A stretch of 64,000 nucleotides of DNA from Prochlorothrix hollandica PCC 9006 = CALU 1027 (GCF_000332315.1 NZ_KB235933.1:655236-719235); one strand, 5' to 3'. Shown: positions 49,952-58,179, counted from the first letter of the stretch. The notes: generated from the sequence alone by a model not told the origin. A program made the numbers and translations.

Positions 49952-51214
49952 TTAAGTATTAGCCTGGATCCATGCCTTGATGGCTGATCCCAAGTGGGGC
50001 AAGTCCCGACGACCGAACACAGCTACCCGGCGATCGCGGGTTTCCGTCGCCAACTCTTCTTGCAGCCATTCCGGGCGATCGGACAAACAGACAAGTCCGA
50101 CCCGCGCCTCAATACCGCCCAGTTGCCGCGATCGGACTCTAGCCTCTAGCAACTTTTGTTTGCAGCGCTGCTGACTCCCTGTCGTCGAGCAAGATAGGGC
50201 AAAAAGCTGGTAATGGCGTATAAAAGCCACATCAAATTCAAACTTTGGCCCATTTCGTTGAGGATTTTGGGGATCGGTAATATTGAAGGACATTTTAGCT
50301 TCATGAATGCCACAGGAGTCAGCAATCTGCTGCACTTGAGCCAAGGTGTAATGTTCCAACCAGACCCCATCCAGCCACTGACAAAGGGTTGTGAGAGGCT
50401 GCGCTTCTGCGGCAGACAAGCCAACCTTGGACCCCGCCTGTAAATTCCACTGGCCAGACCCACAGGCCAAATGGCGCTGTAGAACCCGTAGCCACTCCAC
50501 AGGTAAGCGATCCACCGCCAGCGGCTCAAGCTGTTCCAATTGCCACTCCTTGCGCCAGTAGGCTTGCTTGGGCGGAACCTTGGCGGTGGCGCAGAGAACC
50601 TGATGGCACCAGGAGCGCCATGCTTGGCCCAACGCCTGATCTTGGTGTAGCGTCGCAAAATCCACCGCCGCAGCAGGGAGCAGGGGCTGGGCACGGGGGG
50701 GAGAATTCCCTTGCCACCGCAGCCCATGCAAGTAGAACAAAGACTTAAATGACAGCTTGAGGGGCACCTTAAAGCGAGGACTCAGGTCTTTCTCGTTATC
50801 AATCACCATTTCCAGGGTGTTGGAGTCTAAATAACTGAAAATCGTATCCGGATAGCGATGGGCGAGGAAGCGATAGGCATGGACAGCCATGACCTTGGTA
50901 CCCCCGGTGTAATTCATCCCCACCCGCCCTGGGAGGTCAGTCGCCACCTCCCTAAGCCGCTGGCGAATCACCGATGGCTCCGCCTGGTAGGTAGCCAAAT
51001 CCACTAAGGTGACCGTCCCAAAGCGGGAGCTGTCCTGGAGGAAGGTTTGCAGGTGTTGGGCTTGGGAGCGGGTGCGATCGGTGTGGATCAGATAAGCCAT
51101 ACCCCTCGGATTGACCAATTCAAGGGCAGCCACTGCGTTAGGAAGATTATTTTCCCCCAGTAACAGGAACAGATGATCGGCCCGGTAGGCATCGGGAATA
51201 TGGAGGGAATTCAT
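49952..51214 (-). CDS. Can2/Card1-like CARF protein with degenerate nuclease motif
   Basis: 420 aa. Residues 1-150 are a CARF domain (DHLFLLLGENNLPNAVAALE, RVGMNYTGGTKVMAVHAYRF), the sensor for cyclic oligoadenylate. The C-terminal third has the outline of the PD-(D/E)XK-type domain of Can2/Card1 (DUF1887): PKFEFDVAF (D328) then QLFALSCSTTG, where the usual E-x-K reads S-C-S (341-343). CKQKLLEARVRSRQLGGIEA and RVGLVCLSDRP follow. With E and K missing, cleavage may be lost, changed, or use nearby residues such as Glu in KLLEARV; cyanobacterial relatives may share this variant. The gene is first after csx3-AAA and 69 bp before cas10. A direct repeat of 22 bp lies upstream (51223-51268). Confidence 0.8.
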   Translation of the reverse strand: MNSLHIPDAYRADHLFLLLGENNLPNAVAALELVNPRGMAYLIHTDRTRSQAQHLQTFLQDSSRFGTVTLVDLATYQAEPSVIRQRLREVATDLPGRVGMNYTGGTKVMAVHAYRFLAHRYPDTIFSYLDSNTLEMVIDNEKDLSPRFKVPLKLSFKSLFYLHGLRWQGNSPPRAQPLLPAAAVDFATLHQDQALGQAWRSWCHQVLCATAKVPPKQAYWRKEWQLEQLEPLAVDRLPVEWLRVLQRHLACGSGQWNLQAGSKVGLSAAEAQPLTTLCQWLDGVWLEHYTLAQVQQIADSCGIHEAKMSFNITDPQNPQRNGPKFEFDVAFIRHYQLFALSCSTTGSQQRCKQKLLEARVRSRQLGGIEARVGLVCLSDRPEWLQEELATETRDRRVAVFGRRDLPHLGSAIKAWIQANT

Positions 51215-51222
51215 AGCAGTCG

Positions 51223-51268
51223 ATCCTCGAAGCGAATGCGGGTTAGTCTCGAAGCGAATGCGGGTTAG
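51223..51268 (-). repeat. 22-bp direct repeat between csx3-AAA and CARF gene
   Basis: TCGAAGCGAATGCGGGTTAG plus TC occurs twice in tandem just upstream of the Can2-like gene. It lies in the only sizeable gap in the first part of the operon. Confidence 0.85.
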
Positions 51269-51283
51269 TCAAGATATAGGGCG

Positions 51284-52234
51284 TTAACTAGGGTTGGAGG
51301 GGGAGAGGCACTGTGATCGGATTCGATCTAACAAGACTGGTGGGATTTTCGAGGTTTGCCCCGCGATCCAAGGACCAGCAGTGAGTTCTAAATAGGGCAT
51401 TTCCTGGTGCAGGCTGAAGCCAGAATCAAGGCTACTGTGGATAACAGCCACGGGTTGGAGGTTGCCCCGATCGCGGCAGAATTCATGCCATGGTTCGATT
51501 TCCCTGGGATTTGAACTAATAATGAGATAGTGGGAGCAAGCCTCTAGCAGGGGCTGCTTTTCTGGTTGCACTTTGCCCCCCACATCGACTATGACTAAAC
51601 GTTGCTGTCGCCGGAGATTGAGAATGGCTTGGGCGTGATAGGGAAAGAACCGATCTGTTAAGGTGCCTTTGTATTGATTTTTCCAAGCCTCTCGTTCTTC
51701 TGGGGTGGTGTCCTCCCCCAGTTCTAACCACCAGTTTCCTTCCCCATCCCACTGGGCACGTTGTAAGTAAACCGCCCCATTGTCTTGCATTAAGGCTTGC
51801 CAAAGGGCATAGGCCAACACACTTTTGCCACTATCCGGTGGTCCCACAATCAACAGCGCGGGACACAGATCCTGGGTAGAGGTCGCGCTGGGATCGACGG
51901 GCAAGACAGCCCCGATCTGGGTTTGGCGGGAGTGGGTTGCCACCACCACGGCCCCCTTCAGGCGTGGGTCATAGCACGCAACCCAAGCTGTTGGATGCAG
52001 TTCATGGACTAAGTATCCATACAGCCAGATGGGTGCCCGCCCTGAAATGACTACTCCTCCTGCCGCATCAATGCCGATCGGTAAGCGTAGTTCCCCTAAA
52101 TCTTGGGGCTGAATCATTCGATCTGGGCTTGTTAACTCGATCGTCAGGACTTGGTAGCTAACATTGTGGAGCCAACGACGTTCACTCAAACCGAGAATAA
52201 TAGGGGAATCCACAGGGGATATAGCAGGGGGCAT
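51284..52234 (-). CDS. csx3: Csx3-AAA fusion: ring nuclease with P-loop domain
   Basis: 316 aa from the ATG at 52234 (GGAG 7 nt upstream; the frame is open to 52345). Residues 1-112 are Csx3: VISGRAPIWLYGYLVHELHP then AWVACYDPRLKGAVVVATHS, with H80, D89 and R91 at the spacing of the catalytic H60, D69 and R71 of the archaeal Csx3 ring nuclease, which degrades cyclic tetra-adenylate. Residues from about 125 form a P-loop domain with Walker A GPPDSGKS (131-138) and a Walker B-like RLVIVDVGGK. Csx3-AAA fusions are known in cyanobacterial type III loci; the role of the ATPase part is not settled. As first gene of the operon it would switch off the signal that turns on both CARF proteins. Confidence 0.85.
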   Translation of the reverse strand: MPPAISPVDSPIILGLSERRWLHNVSYQVLTIELTSPDRMIQPQDLGELRLPIGIDAAGGVVISGRAPIWLYGYLVHELHPTAWVACYDPRLKGAVVVATHSRQTQIGAVLPVDPSATSTQDLCPALLIVGPPDSGKSVLAYALWQALMQDNGAVYLQRAQWDGEGNWWLELGEDTTPEEREAWKNQYKGTLTDRFFPYHAQAILNLRRQQRLVIVDVGGKVQPEKQPLLEACSHYLIISSNPREIEPWHEFCRDRGNLQPVAVIHSSLDSGFSLHQEMPYLELTAGPWIAGQTSKIPPVLLDRIRSQCLSPSNPS

Positions 52235-52545
52235 AACAGACTCCAGTAAAACAGTAATTAGATCAAGAACAACTCTTAGACAAAGATTTTGTATTGGGCA
52301 GGTAAACCCCACCCCTACCGGATTTTGGTTAGCATTAAGTGGCAAAATCCCGCCCCTACTGGGTTTTGGGTTGGTGTAGGGGTCAGGAAACCTGACCCTG
52401 CCGGTGGAATGGGGTTCTAGCTAGTTTTGTCAGTCCCTCAGGGTCAGCGGTGTTCCCTTGAAATTCTCCCTTGAATAACTTGGGGATTCTGCGTAGTATA
52501 CTCCCTGGATTGAAGGGGGGTATTCTAAAGTAGTGCAAACGTTGT
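52235..52545. promoter_or_regulatory. Divergent promoter region of the CRISPR operon
   Basis: About 310 bp without a gene, between the minus-strand operon and the plus-strand regulator. It holds a perfect hairpin GGGTCAGG-AAA-CCTGACCC (52380-52398), a possible operator or dispersed palindrome, and AT-rich stretches near 52240-52300 and 52480-52530. It also contains GCGCCCCTAC-like spaced motifs common to intergenic repeats. No CRISPR repeat was found. Confidence 0.45.
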
Positions 52546-52648
52546 TACAGCAGTCCTAAATGGGTTGTGTGGTGTGCCCCCGGAGGGGGCACACCACACC
52601 AAGGGTTTCAGCTATCGAGATGCCTACAACTGATTTAGGGTTGCTGTA
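52546..52648 (+). mobile_element. 103-bp palindromic MITE, copy 3 (upstream of CRISPR regulator)
   Basis: TA-CAGCAGTCCTAAATGGG ... TTTAGGGTTGCTG-TA with a perfect internal palindrome, GTGTGGTGTGCCCCC / GGGGGCACACCACAC. Same length and orientation as read for copy 2 on this strand. It ends directly at the first of three 13-bp repeats that lead into the regulator's start codon, so it lies in its 5' leader or promoter. Confidence 0.92.
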
Positions 52649-52689
52649 TGTCTAGGAGTTATGTCTAGGAGTTATGTCTAGGAGTTATG
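52648..52689 (+). repeat. Three 13-bp repeats each carrying RBS and ATG
   Basis: ATGTCTAGGAGTT is repeated at 52648, 52661 and 52674, and the gene starts at ATG 52687. Each unit places AGGAG 2 nt before the next ATG, so there are three ribosome-binding site/start pairs in a row, in three different frames. Confidence 0.9.
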
Positions 52690-54177
52690 ATCTCAACCTC
52701 TATCCCCGTCTACCTTCAGTCTCCCCCCGCCCCTGCAACCCTGCACTGGCTGAGTGAAGGACTTCTGGGTTCCCGGTTCCTGCGGACTATGCGCCTGTGG
52801 GACTGTCTCCAGCACTTCTATGGTGCCCCTTCTATTGCCCAGGATCCTTGGCCCGATGCTTTTTCCTATCCTGATTGGCGCGATCGCCGGTTTGCCCCCA
52901 GCCATAACTCCCAGGAACTCGCGACCCCTCACCAAATACATGCAGCCTGCCAAGGCACACCCTGCCTTTGTCAACAAAGTAGTTTGACCCTGCTGTGGGG
53001 GGACGTTCAGCCCCCAGGCTCTTGGTTACAGGACATGGCTCAGCTCGCCCACCTGTCTCAGGCCGATCTAGGGAATTTGCTCCAGCAATCGCCCTTTGCG
53101 GTGGTTCACCGCGTCCTCCGCAATGACCTCCAAGCCCTTGTCCACCAAGGTTTCCTGAGTAAACCGTCTAGGGGACGCTATCGGTGTCTCACCCCTCAGA
53201 CCTTGCCCCTGCCTCCAGCACCGCCCCAATCTGGAGCCATGCAGCATCCCTTGGCGAGTCTCTCTGATAGCCAATGTTGGGATGTGATGCGGGCCTTGGA
53301 AGCCGTTGCTTTTCTTCAGCCCAGCCTTGAACCCATCATTCAGCAAATCTGGGAGCATCAATATCAGCAGTCCCATCCAGCTCTCCCCACCGCAACTGCC
53401 CAACGTGTTTTCTTTGAGGTGAACTACATTTTTGCTGAATCCGATCGCGATCGGGTTGATACCTATCAGTTTCAATTGGAACAACTCTGGCAGTCTGCTG
53501 TCCCTGGTGTCATTCAGTTTGAGTCGTGGTTGCCCCATCAACACGCTTTAGCCACCGCTACGGTTTACCCGGTCTGTATCCATTACACACGGCGGGCGAA
53601 GTATTTGAGTGCCTATGGGACTCATGCGGATGGCACCTGGGGTTGGCATAATTACCGTCTCGATCGCATTCGATCGCAACAACTTCGCCTATTGCCCTGG
53701 GGAGATCCCACCGTTCCCGATCAACTGCGTGACCTCTGGCGTTCCGGTAGCCTCCCCACGCCCACAGCGGTTCTCAGCAGTCTGGAAGAAGCCTGGGGCT
53801 TTAATTTTTATCTGCCTAAGGTGCCGATGATCCTGCGCTTTAACCGCCGCTTTGCTCAGGACTATGTGACCCAAACCCAACGTCATGAAACGTTTCAAGC
53901 GATCGATTACCCTCAGATCCTTCACTGGCTCACCACTGTCCTGGGTTCTAGGGCTGAACTACAGACGACCCGCGAACTTTTAGCCCAACGATCCGCCGAG
54001 GATGCCTATTTCCGAGCTTGGATTCGCCTCGGCGATATTAATATCACGATGCGCCTGCGAGAGTGGCGACCGGCTGGGGAGGTGATTTACCCCCTGGAAT
54101 TGAGGAAGATGATGCTTGAAGAATTGGAACAAGAACAGAACTGGTATAAAGCGATAGACTGCATCAATGAACCGTAA
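52687..54177 (+). CDS. TIGR03985-family CRISPR-associated WYL-type regulator
   Basis: 496 aa, divergent from the type III operon. N-terminal LHWLSEGLLGSRFLRTMRLW is the typical opening of the TIGR03985 family. A middle helix-turn-helix-like part (DLGNLLQQSPFAVVHRVLRN, DLQALVHQGFLSKPSRGRYR) leads to a WYL-type domain (VYPVCIHYTRRAKYLSAYGT, WHNYRLDRIRSQQLRLLPWG), known in other proteins to bind nucleotide or nucleic-acid ligands and to control transcription. It is probably the transcription regulator of the neighbouring cas operon. Start at 52687, within a 13-bp repeat array and 38 bp after a MITE. The 3' end is ordinary. Confidence 0.82.
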   Translation: MISTSIPVYLQSPPAPATLHWLSEGLLGSRFLRTMRLWDCLQHFYGAPSIAQDPWPDAFSYPDWRDRRFAPSHNSQELATPHQIHAACQGTPCLCQQSSLTLLWGDVQPPGSWLQDMAQLAHLSQADLGNLLQQSPFAVVHRVLRNDLQALVHQGFLSKPSRGRYRCLTPQTLPLPPAPPQSGAMQHPLASLSDSQCWDVMRALEAVAFLQPSLEPIIQQIWEHQYQQSHPALPTATAQRVFFEVNYIFAESDRDRVDTYQFQLEQLWQSAVPGVIQFESWLPHQHALATATVYPVCIHYTRRAKYLSAYGTHADGTWGWHNYRLDRIRSQQLRLLPWGDPTVPDQLRDLWRSGSLPTPTAVLSSLEEAWGFNFYLPKVPMILRFNRRFAQDYVTQTQRHETFQAIDYPQILHWLTTVLGSRAELQTTRELLAQRSAEDAYFRAWIRLGDINITMRLREWRPAGEVIYPLELRKMMLEELEQEQNWYKAIDCINEP

Positions 54178-54432
54178 TAACAGCGGCTCTCCTGAGTTGA
54201 TGGCTCAGCGCTCCCACCCTCAAAACCCGTTAGGGGAGGGGTTGCCCCGCCCAACGCAGAGCCTTGGATCAAGCAATCAGGATCAGAACACTGGAGGCAA
54301 GGCTGATGGGGCACTAGCACCAGGGTCATCCGTTGCCAAACCCCTAAGGGTTGAGGACTACCCACCCCCATTCTCCTTCCCCTTTTTAATAAAAAACCTT
54401 AAAATCTCTATAAACTGAACGATTAGCCTGCT

Positions 54433-55842
54433 ATGACTCAATCGACCTGTTCCCAGAACTCTTTACTCCCTGTTGATGCTGTGATCCCCATTATTCAGCG
54501 GCAACGGGACTTCTTTGCCAGTGGCCAAACCCGTCCCCTCCCCCAGCGTCTAGAGCAGTTGCGCCGCCTCCTAGCTGCCCTCGATCGCCATCAAGATCCC
54601 ATCCTCGCCGCCGTAGCGACTGATCTCGGCAAGCCTCACCTGGAAGCCTATGTGGGGGAAGTGGAGGCTATCAGGAGCGAGGTGCGCTATGCCATTAAAC
54701 ATCTAGGGCAATGGGTCAAACCCCGCACCGTGGCCACTAGTCTCTTGCAATTCCCGGCCCAGGCTTGGATCCAGGCGGAACCCCTGGGGGTGGTCTTGAT
54801 CATTGGACCCTGGAACTATCCCATTAGCCTGATGTTGCAACCCCTGGTGGGGGCGATCGCCGCTGGCAACTGTGCCCTCCTCAAACCCTCCGAAGTCACC
54901 CCCAATGCCGCCGCCGTGCTGGCGGAATTAGTGCGGGACACCTTCGATCCGGGTTGGGTTACCGTGGTGGAAGGGGGCATCGACACCTGCCAAGCCCTTC
55001 TCAGCCAGCGCTTTGATCATATTTTCTTCACTGGGGGCAGTGCCATCGGCAAAGTGATCCTCAGGGCCGCTGCCCCCCACCTCACCCCCGTCACCCTGGA
55101 ACTGGGGGGCAAAAGTCCCTGCATTGTGGAGCCGGACAGCGACCTGGACTGTGCGGCCCGTCGCATTACCTGGGGGAAATTCTTCAATGGCGGGCAAACC
55201 TGCATTGCGCCGGACTATCTACTGGTGAACCGGGAAATAGCTCCAGCCTTAATAGCCCGCCTTAAAGCTTGTATTACGGAGTTTTACAGCGACAATCCCC
55301 AAACTAGCCCCGACTATGGTCGCATTGTCAGCGATCGCCACTTCCAGCGCCTCGTCCATCTGCTGGAATCCGGGACTGTGGTGGCGGGGGGCCAGGTGGA
55401 TGCCCGCGATCGCTACATCGCCCCCACTCTCCTGGAGGGGGTCACCTGGGCTGATCCTGTGATGCAGGAGGAGATTTTTGGCCCAATTCTGCCGATTTTG
55501 ACCTATGACCATCTGTCGGTGGCGATCGCCCAAATCCAAGCCCAACCTAAGCCTCTGGCGTTGTACTTTTTTGGCCGCGATCGTCAGCAACAGCAACAGG
55601 TGCTACAAAATACCAGTTCCGGGGGGGTGTGTCTCAATGACACCCTCTTGCAGGTGGGGGTGGTGACTCTGCCCTTTGGGGGGGTGGGTGCCAGTGGCAT
55701 GGGCACCTACCACGGCAAGGCGACTTTTGACACCTTCTCCCATTCTAAAAGCGTTGTCCGCCGCTTCTTCGGCTTCGATCCCAAGTTTCGCTACGCCCCC
55801 TACCAGGGCAAACTCGCCATTTTCAAGCGCCTCCTGCGGTAA
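54433..55842 (+). CDS. Aldehyde dehydrogenase (class 3, fatty-aldehyde type)
   Basis: 469 aa, NAD(P)-dependent aldehyde dehydrogenase without a signal peptide. Active-site marks are IIGPWNYPISLMLQPLVGAI, FFTGGSAIGKVI, ELGGKSP (E223 as general base) and FNGGQTCIAPDYLLV (C257 as nucleophile). The hydrophobic C-terminus (TYHGKATFDTFSHSKSVVRR, FFGFDPKFRYAPYQGKLAIF) and the length match class 3 enzymes such as the cyanobacterial long-chain aldehyde dehydrogenase that oxidises fatty aldehydes in alka(e)ne and detoxification metabolism. The ATG at 54433 is taken, without a strong ribosome-binding site. It is transcribed alone. Confidence 0.92.
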   Translation: MTQSTCSQNSLLPVDAVIPIIQRQRDFFASGQTRPLPQRLEQLRRLLAALDRHQDPILAAVATDLGKPHLEAYVGEVEAIRSEVRYAIKHLGQWVKPRTVATSLLQFPAQAWIQAEPLGVVLIIGPWNYPISLMLQPLVGAIAAGNCALLKPSEVTPNAAAVLAELVRDTFDPGWVTVVEGGIDTCQALLSQRFDHIFFTGGSAIGKVILRAAAPHLTPVTLELGGKSPCIVEPDSDLDCAARRITWGKFFNGGQTCIAPDYLLVNREIAPALIARLKACITEFYSDNPQTSPDYGRIVSDRHFQRLVHLLESGTVVAGGQVDARDRYIAPTLLEGVTWADPVMQEEIFGPILPILTYDHLSVAIAQIQAQPKPLALYFFGRDRQQQQQVLQNTSSGGVCLNDTLLQVGVVTLPFGGVGASGMGTYHGKATFDTFSHSKSVVRRFFGFDPKFRYAPYQGKLAIFKRLLR

Positions 55843-56450
55843 TCACCGGTTACTAACCGCTATGGCTATCTCATCTCAGTTTTGAATAGACCCTCACCCC
55901 TAGCCCCTCTCCCAAGGGAGGAGAGGGGAATCAGTCTCTGTAGGTTGGGTAGAGGCACGAAACCCAACGAGGGACCTGGCAATACCCAGAGTTTTGGGCG
56001 ATCGCCCTAATCCCCTGTTGGGTTTCGCCCGGTAGGTCGGGGCGGTGTGCTTGGGGTCTGGGGCGGCTCAACCCAACCTACGATCGCGAGGTTTTTCATC
56101 CCGTAGGTTGGGTAGAGGAACGAAACCCAACGAGGGACCTGGCAATACCCAGAGTTTTGGGCGATCGCCCTAGTCCCCTGTTGGGTTTCGCCCGTTAGGT
56201 TGGGGTGGTGTGCCTGGGGTCTTGGGCAGCTCAACCCAACCTACGGAAACTACGGAAACTGGTTTTAGGCTCGATCGTTGTGGTGGGGCTACCCAGACTT
56301 TGCCTTGGCAGCCGGGACTATACCCATCTTAAGGGATCAGGGGTGATCAAATTGACGGGTGGGGTTAGTTTTTCTGACCCTCTGACTGGCCTGTATAGGT
56401 TCTTTAGAGTAATTATCTCTGGAGGTCTCAAAATCTGTTACTTCAGTCGT
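55843..56450. repeat. Gene-free region with tandem 163-bp GTAGGTTGGG elements
   Basis: Two near-identical units start at 55940 and 56103 (period 163 bp), each with GTAGGTTGGGTAGAG, CGAAACCCAACGAGGGACCT, CAGAGTTTTGGGCGATCGCC and GTTGGGTTTCGCCCG. Both ends pair (GTAGGTTGGG with CCCAACCTAC), so each unit can fold into a long hairpin. A REP-like CCCTCTCCCAAGGGAGGAGA lies before them (about 55905). No gene is supported. Confidence 0.85.
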
Positions 56451-57191
56451 TTATTTGGGCTTTTTCGTTTCATGGCGAGTTAGATCTTCTTCTTCCTCCA
56501 GTTCACGGGCCTTAGAGAGGGCAGAGGATACCAGACCTGCGGGCACAGAAATGATACCCAGGCCGATAATCAGCACGACAAAGGTGAACATCCGACCCCC
56601 CAGGGTTACGGGATAGACATCCCCATAGCCCACGGTGGTAATGGTGCAAACCGCCCACCAGAGGCTATGGAACACAGAGCCAAAGGTTTCCGGTTGCACC
56701 TCATGTTCAAAGTAATAGATGCCCACCGCAGAGAAAAAGAGTAGAAGGGGCAGCATCATGGCAAAGAGAATAAATTCCTCTTTGGCGATCAGTAAGGCCC
56801 GGTTAAACCGCCGAATGGCCCGGTTATAGCGCATCATTTTGAGAATGCGGAACAACCGGAAGAGACGGAAAATGCGGATCGATCGCAGGTCTACAGTCGT
56901 GGAAATATAGAATGGCAGAATCGACAGGAGATCGATCAAGCCAAAGAAACTAAAAATAAATGAGAGCTTGCGATCGGTCATATACAACCGCAACAAATAT
57001 TCTGCGGTGAAAATGAAGACCGTCACCGCCTCGCTGATGTGGAGAAACCTGTTAACAGACTCTGATAAATCGGGTAGGGTTTCAATGGAAAAGGTGATGA
57101 GGGAAAAAATAATTAGCCCTTGGATCACCATGTCAAAGGTGTTACCCCATTGGGCTTTATAGTGTCGCAGTCTTTTTTTGAGGGTGGACAT
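56451..57191 (-). CDS. Voltage-gated-type potassium channel
   Basis: 246 aa, six transmembrane helices. S4 has positively charged residues every third or fourth position (DLRSIRIFRLFRLFRILKMM, about 101-120), as in voltage sensors, and the pore loop has the K+ selectivity filter TVGYGD (186-191) in AVCTITTVGYGDVYP. S6 (FTFVVLIIGLGIISVPAGLV) is followed by a short charged tail (KARELEEEEDLTRHETKKPK). It is a compact Kv-type ion-transport protein without a cytoplasmic RCK domain. In cyanobacteria such channels help regulate membrane potential and photosynthesis, but this gene's role is not shown by its context. It reads from 57191 alone. Confidence 0.92.
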   Translation of the reverse strand: MSTLKKRLRHYKAQWGNTFDMVIQGLIIFSLITFSIETLPDLSESVNRFLHISEAVTVFIFTAEYLLRLYMTDRKLSFIFSFFGLIDLLSILPFYISTTVDLRSIRIFRLFRLFRILKMMRYNRAIRRFNRALLIAKEEFILFAMMLPLLLFFSAVGIYYFEHEVQPETFGSVFHSLWWAVCTITTVGYGDVYPVTLGGRMFTFVVLIIGLGIISVPAGLVSSALSKARELEEEEDLTRHETKKPK

Positions 57192-57256
57192 AGGTCGGTG
57201 TTACAAATTGAGGAATAGGGCAGTTTTACGGACAATCTTGTGGGAAAAGATCTCTC

Positions 57257-57454
57257 TATAGCAATTCTAAATCGAGTACATCTCACTTTTGCAGATTCAT
57301 GGCCCTCATCCCCCAGCCCCTGCTCCCAAAAGGGTAGAAGGGGGGCCGGATTCAAAGTCCCTCTCCCAGGGAGGGAGAGGGATTTAGGGTGAGGGCTACC
57401 AGGTGGTGTGCGTCTGGATGACGTAGACCACCCGATCGATTTCGGACTGCTGTC
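57257..57454. mobile_element. Longer degenerate relative of the 103-bp MITE
   Basis: TATAGCAATTCTAAAT at the left and ATTTCGGACTGCTGTC at the right match the 16-bp ends of the 103-bp element in about 13-14 positions each. The 198-bp interior carries a REP-like repeat (CCCTCTCCCAGGGAGGGAGAGG). Non-coding; about 270 bp between the channel gene and the next gene contain nothing else. Confidence 0.55.
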
Positions 57455-57462
57455 AAGAGACC

Positions 57463-58179
57463 TTAGGCTGCTTGTAGGACTTTTTCGATGTTTTCCTGAA
57501 TTTTTTGCCCTAAAGACTCGGCTAGGCTCCACATTGAGTCTAAGTTTCCTAGGGGTTCCATGGGGATGACCACGGAGACCGCCACCCACGGCAAGCGCTG
57601 CTTGCGCCACTGCCGTTGCCAGTCTCGCCAAAACCAGACATTGGGGGACCAGTGCCCTCCCCGATCCCAGGCATACCACTGCAACACGGCAAAGGTGGGC
57701 AAGGTGCCATCATTGGCCTGTCGCCAGCCCCGAAACCAACGGGCCGTAACCTGGGATCCCGATCCGGCTACAAAGTCAACCCGATGGTGCTGGTCTTCAG
57801 TCCAGCCCTGTACTCCCTGGAGATCGGTCCATTCCACCTGGGGGCGATCGCTGCCGTGTTTTTGGGGCAAGATCAACAGCAAAACCGGCGGTAACGGTTC
57901 CGCTTCGGCAGTTTGGGGGGAGGCTTGGCCCTGGAGCAGTTGCTGAGACCAACGGCGATCGCCAAACTCCATGGTAGTCGCTTGCACCGTTGTCCAACCC
58001 GGTACCTCCAGCCCCGTCTCCCGCAGATCCCGCAGAATCTTCACCTGGGCCAAGGGCGGTACCTTAGCCCCCGTCCACTTCCCCGCCCCATAGTGGGGCA
58101 CTGCCCCCACCCCCACTAAAAACAGGAGCAGCAGTAAAACAATGATTTGGCTCCATTGGATCCGGTGGCTAGGGTTCAT
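57463..58179 (-). CDS. Cyanoexosortase system-associated protein
   Basis: 238 aa, a single N-terminal membrane helix (IIVLLLLLFLVGVGAVPHYG) followed by a periplasmic domain with several Trp residues (HRVDFVAGSGSQVTARWFRG, VLQWYAWDRGGHWSP, VWFWRDWQRQWRKQRLPW). It lies downstream of the exosortase gene on the same strand. This size, topology and C-terminal pattern fit the cyanoexosortase-associated (EpsI-like) proteins that are always found next to the exosortase. They probably support substrate processing or exopolysaccharide export. The assignment rests on context and overall pattern, as no catalytic motif is known. Confidence 0.75.
   Translation of the reverse strand: MNPSHRIQWSQIIVLLLLLFLVGVGAVPHYGAGKWTGAKVPPLAQVKILRDLRETGLEVPGWTTVQATTMEFGDRRWSQQLLQGQASPQTAEAEPLPPVLLLILPQKHGSDRPQVEWTDLQGVQGWTEDQHHRVDFVAGSGSQVTARWFRGWRQANDGTLPTFAVLQWYAWDRGGHWSPNVWFWRDWQRQWRKQRLPWVAVSVVIPMEPLGNLDSMWSLAESLGQKIQENIEKVLQAA

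Noticed and set aside
51284-52234. Toxin-antitoxin or plain AAA ATPase reading of the first CRISPR-operon gene
   Set aside because: The N-terminal H-x8-D-x-R motif and YGYLVHE context identify Csx3, so the P-loop part is a fused domain.
38763-54432. CRISPR array near the type III operon
   Set aside because: Both flanks and all gaps were read for regularly spaced 30-40 bp repeats. Only the MITE copies, a 22-bp pair and 13-bp repeats were found, none with spacer-like unique sequence between repeats.
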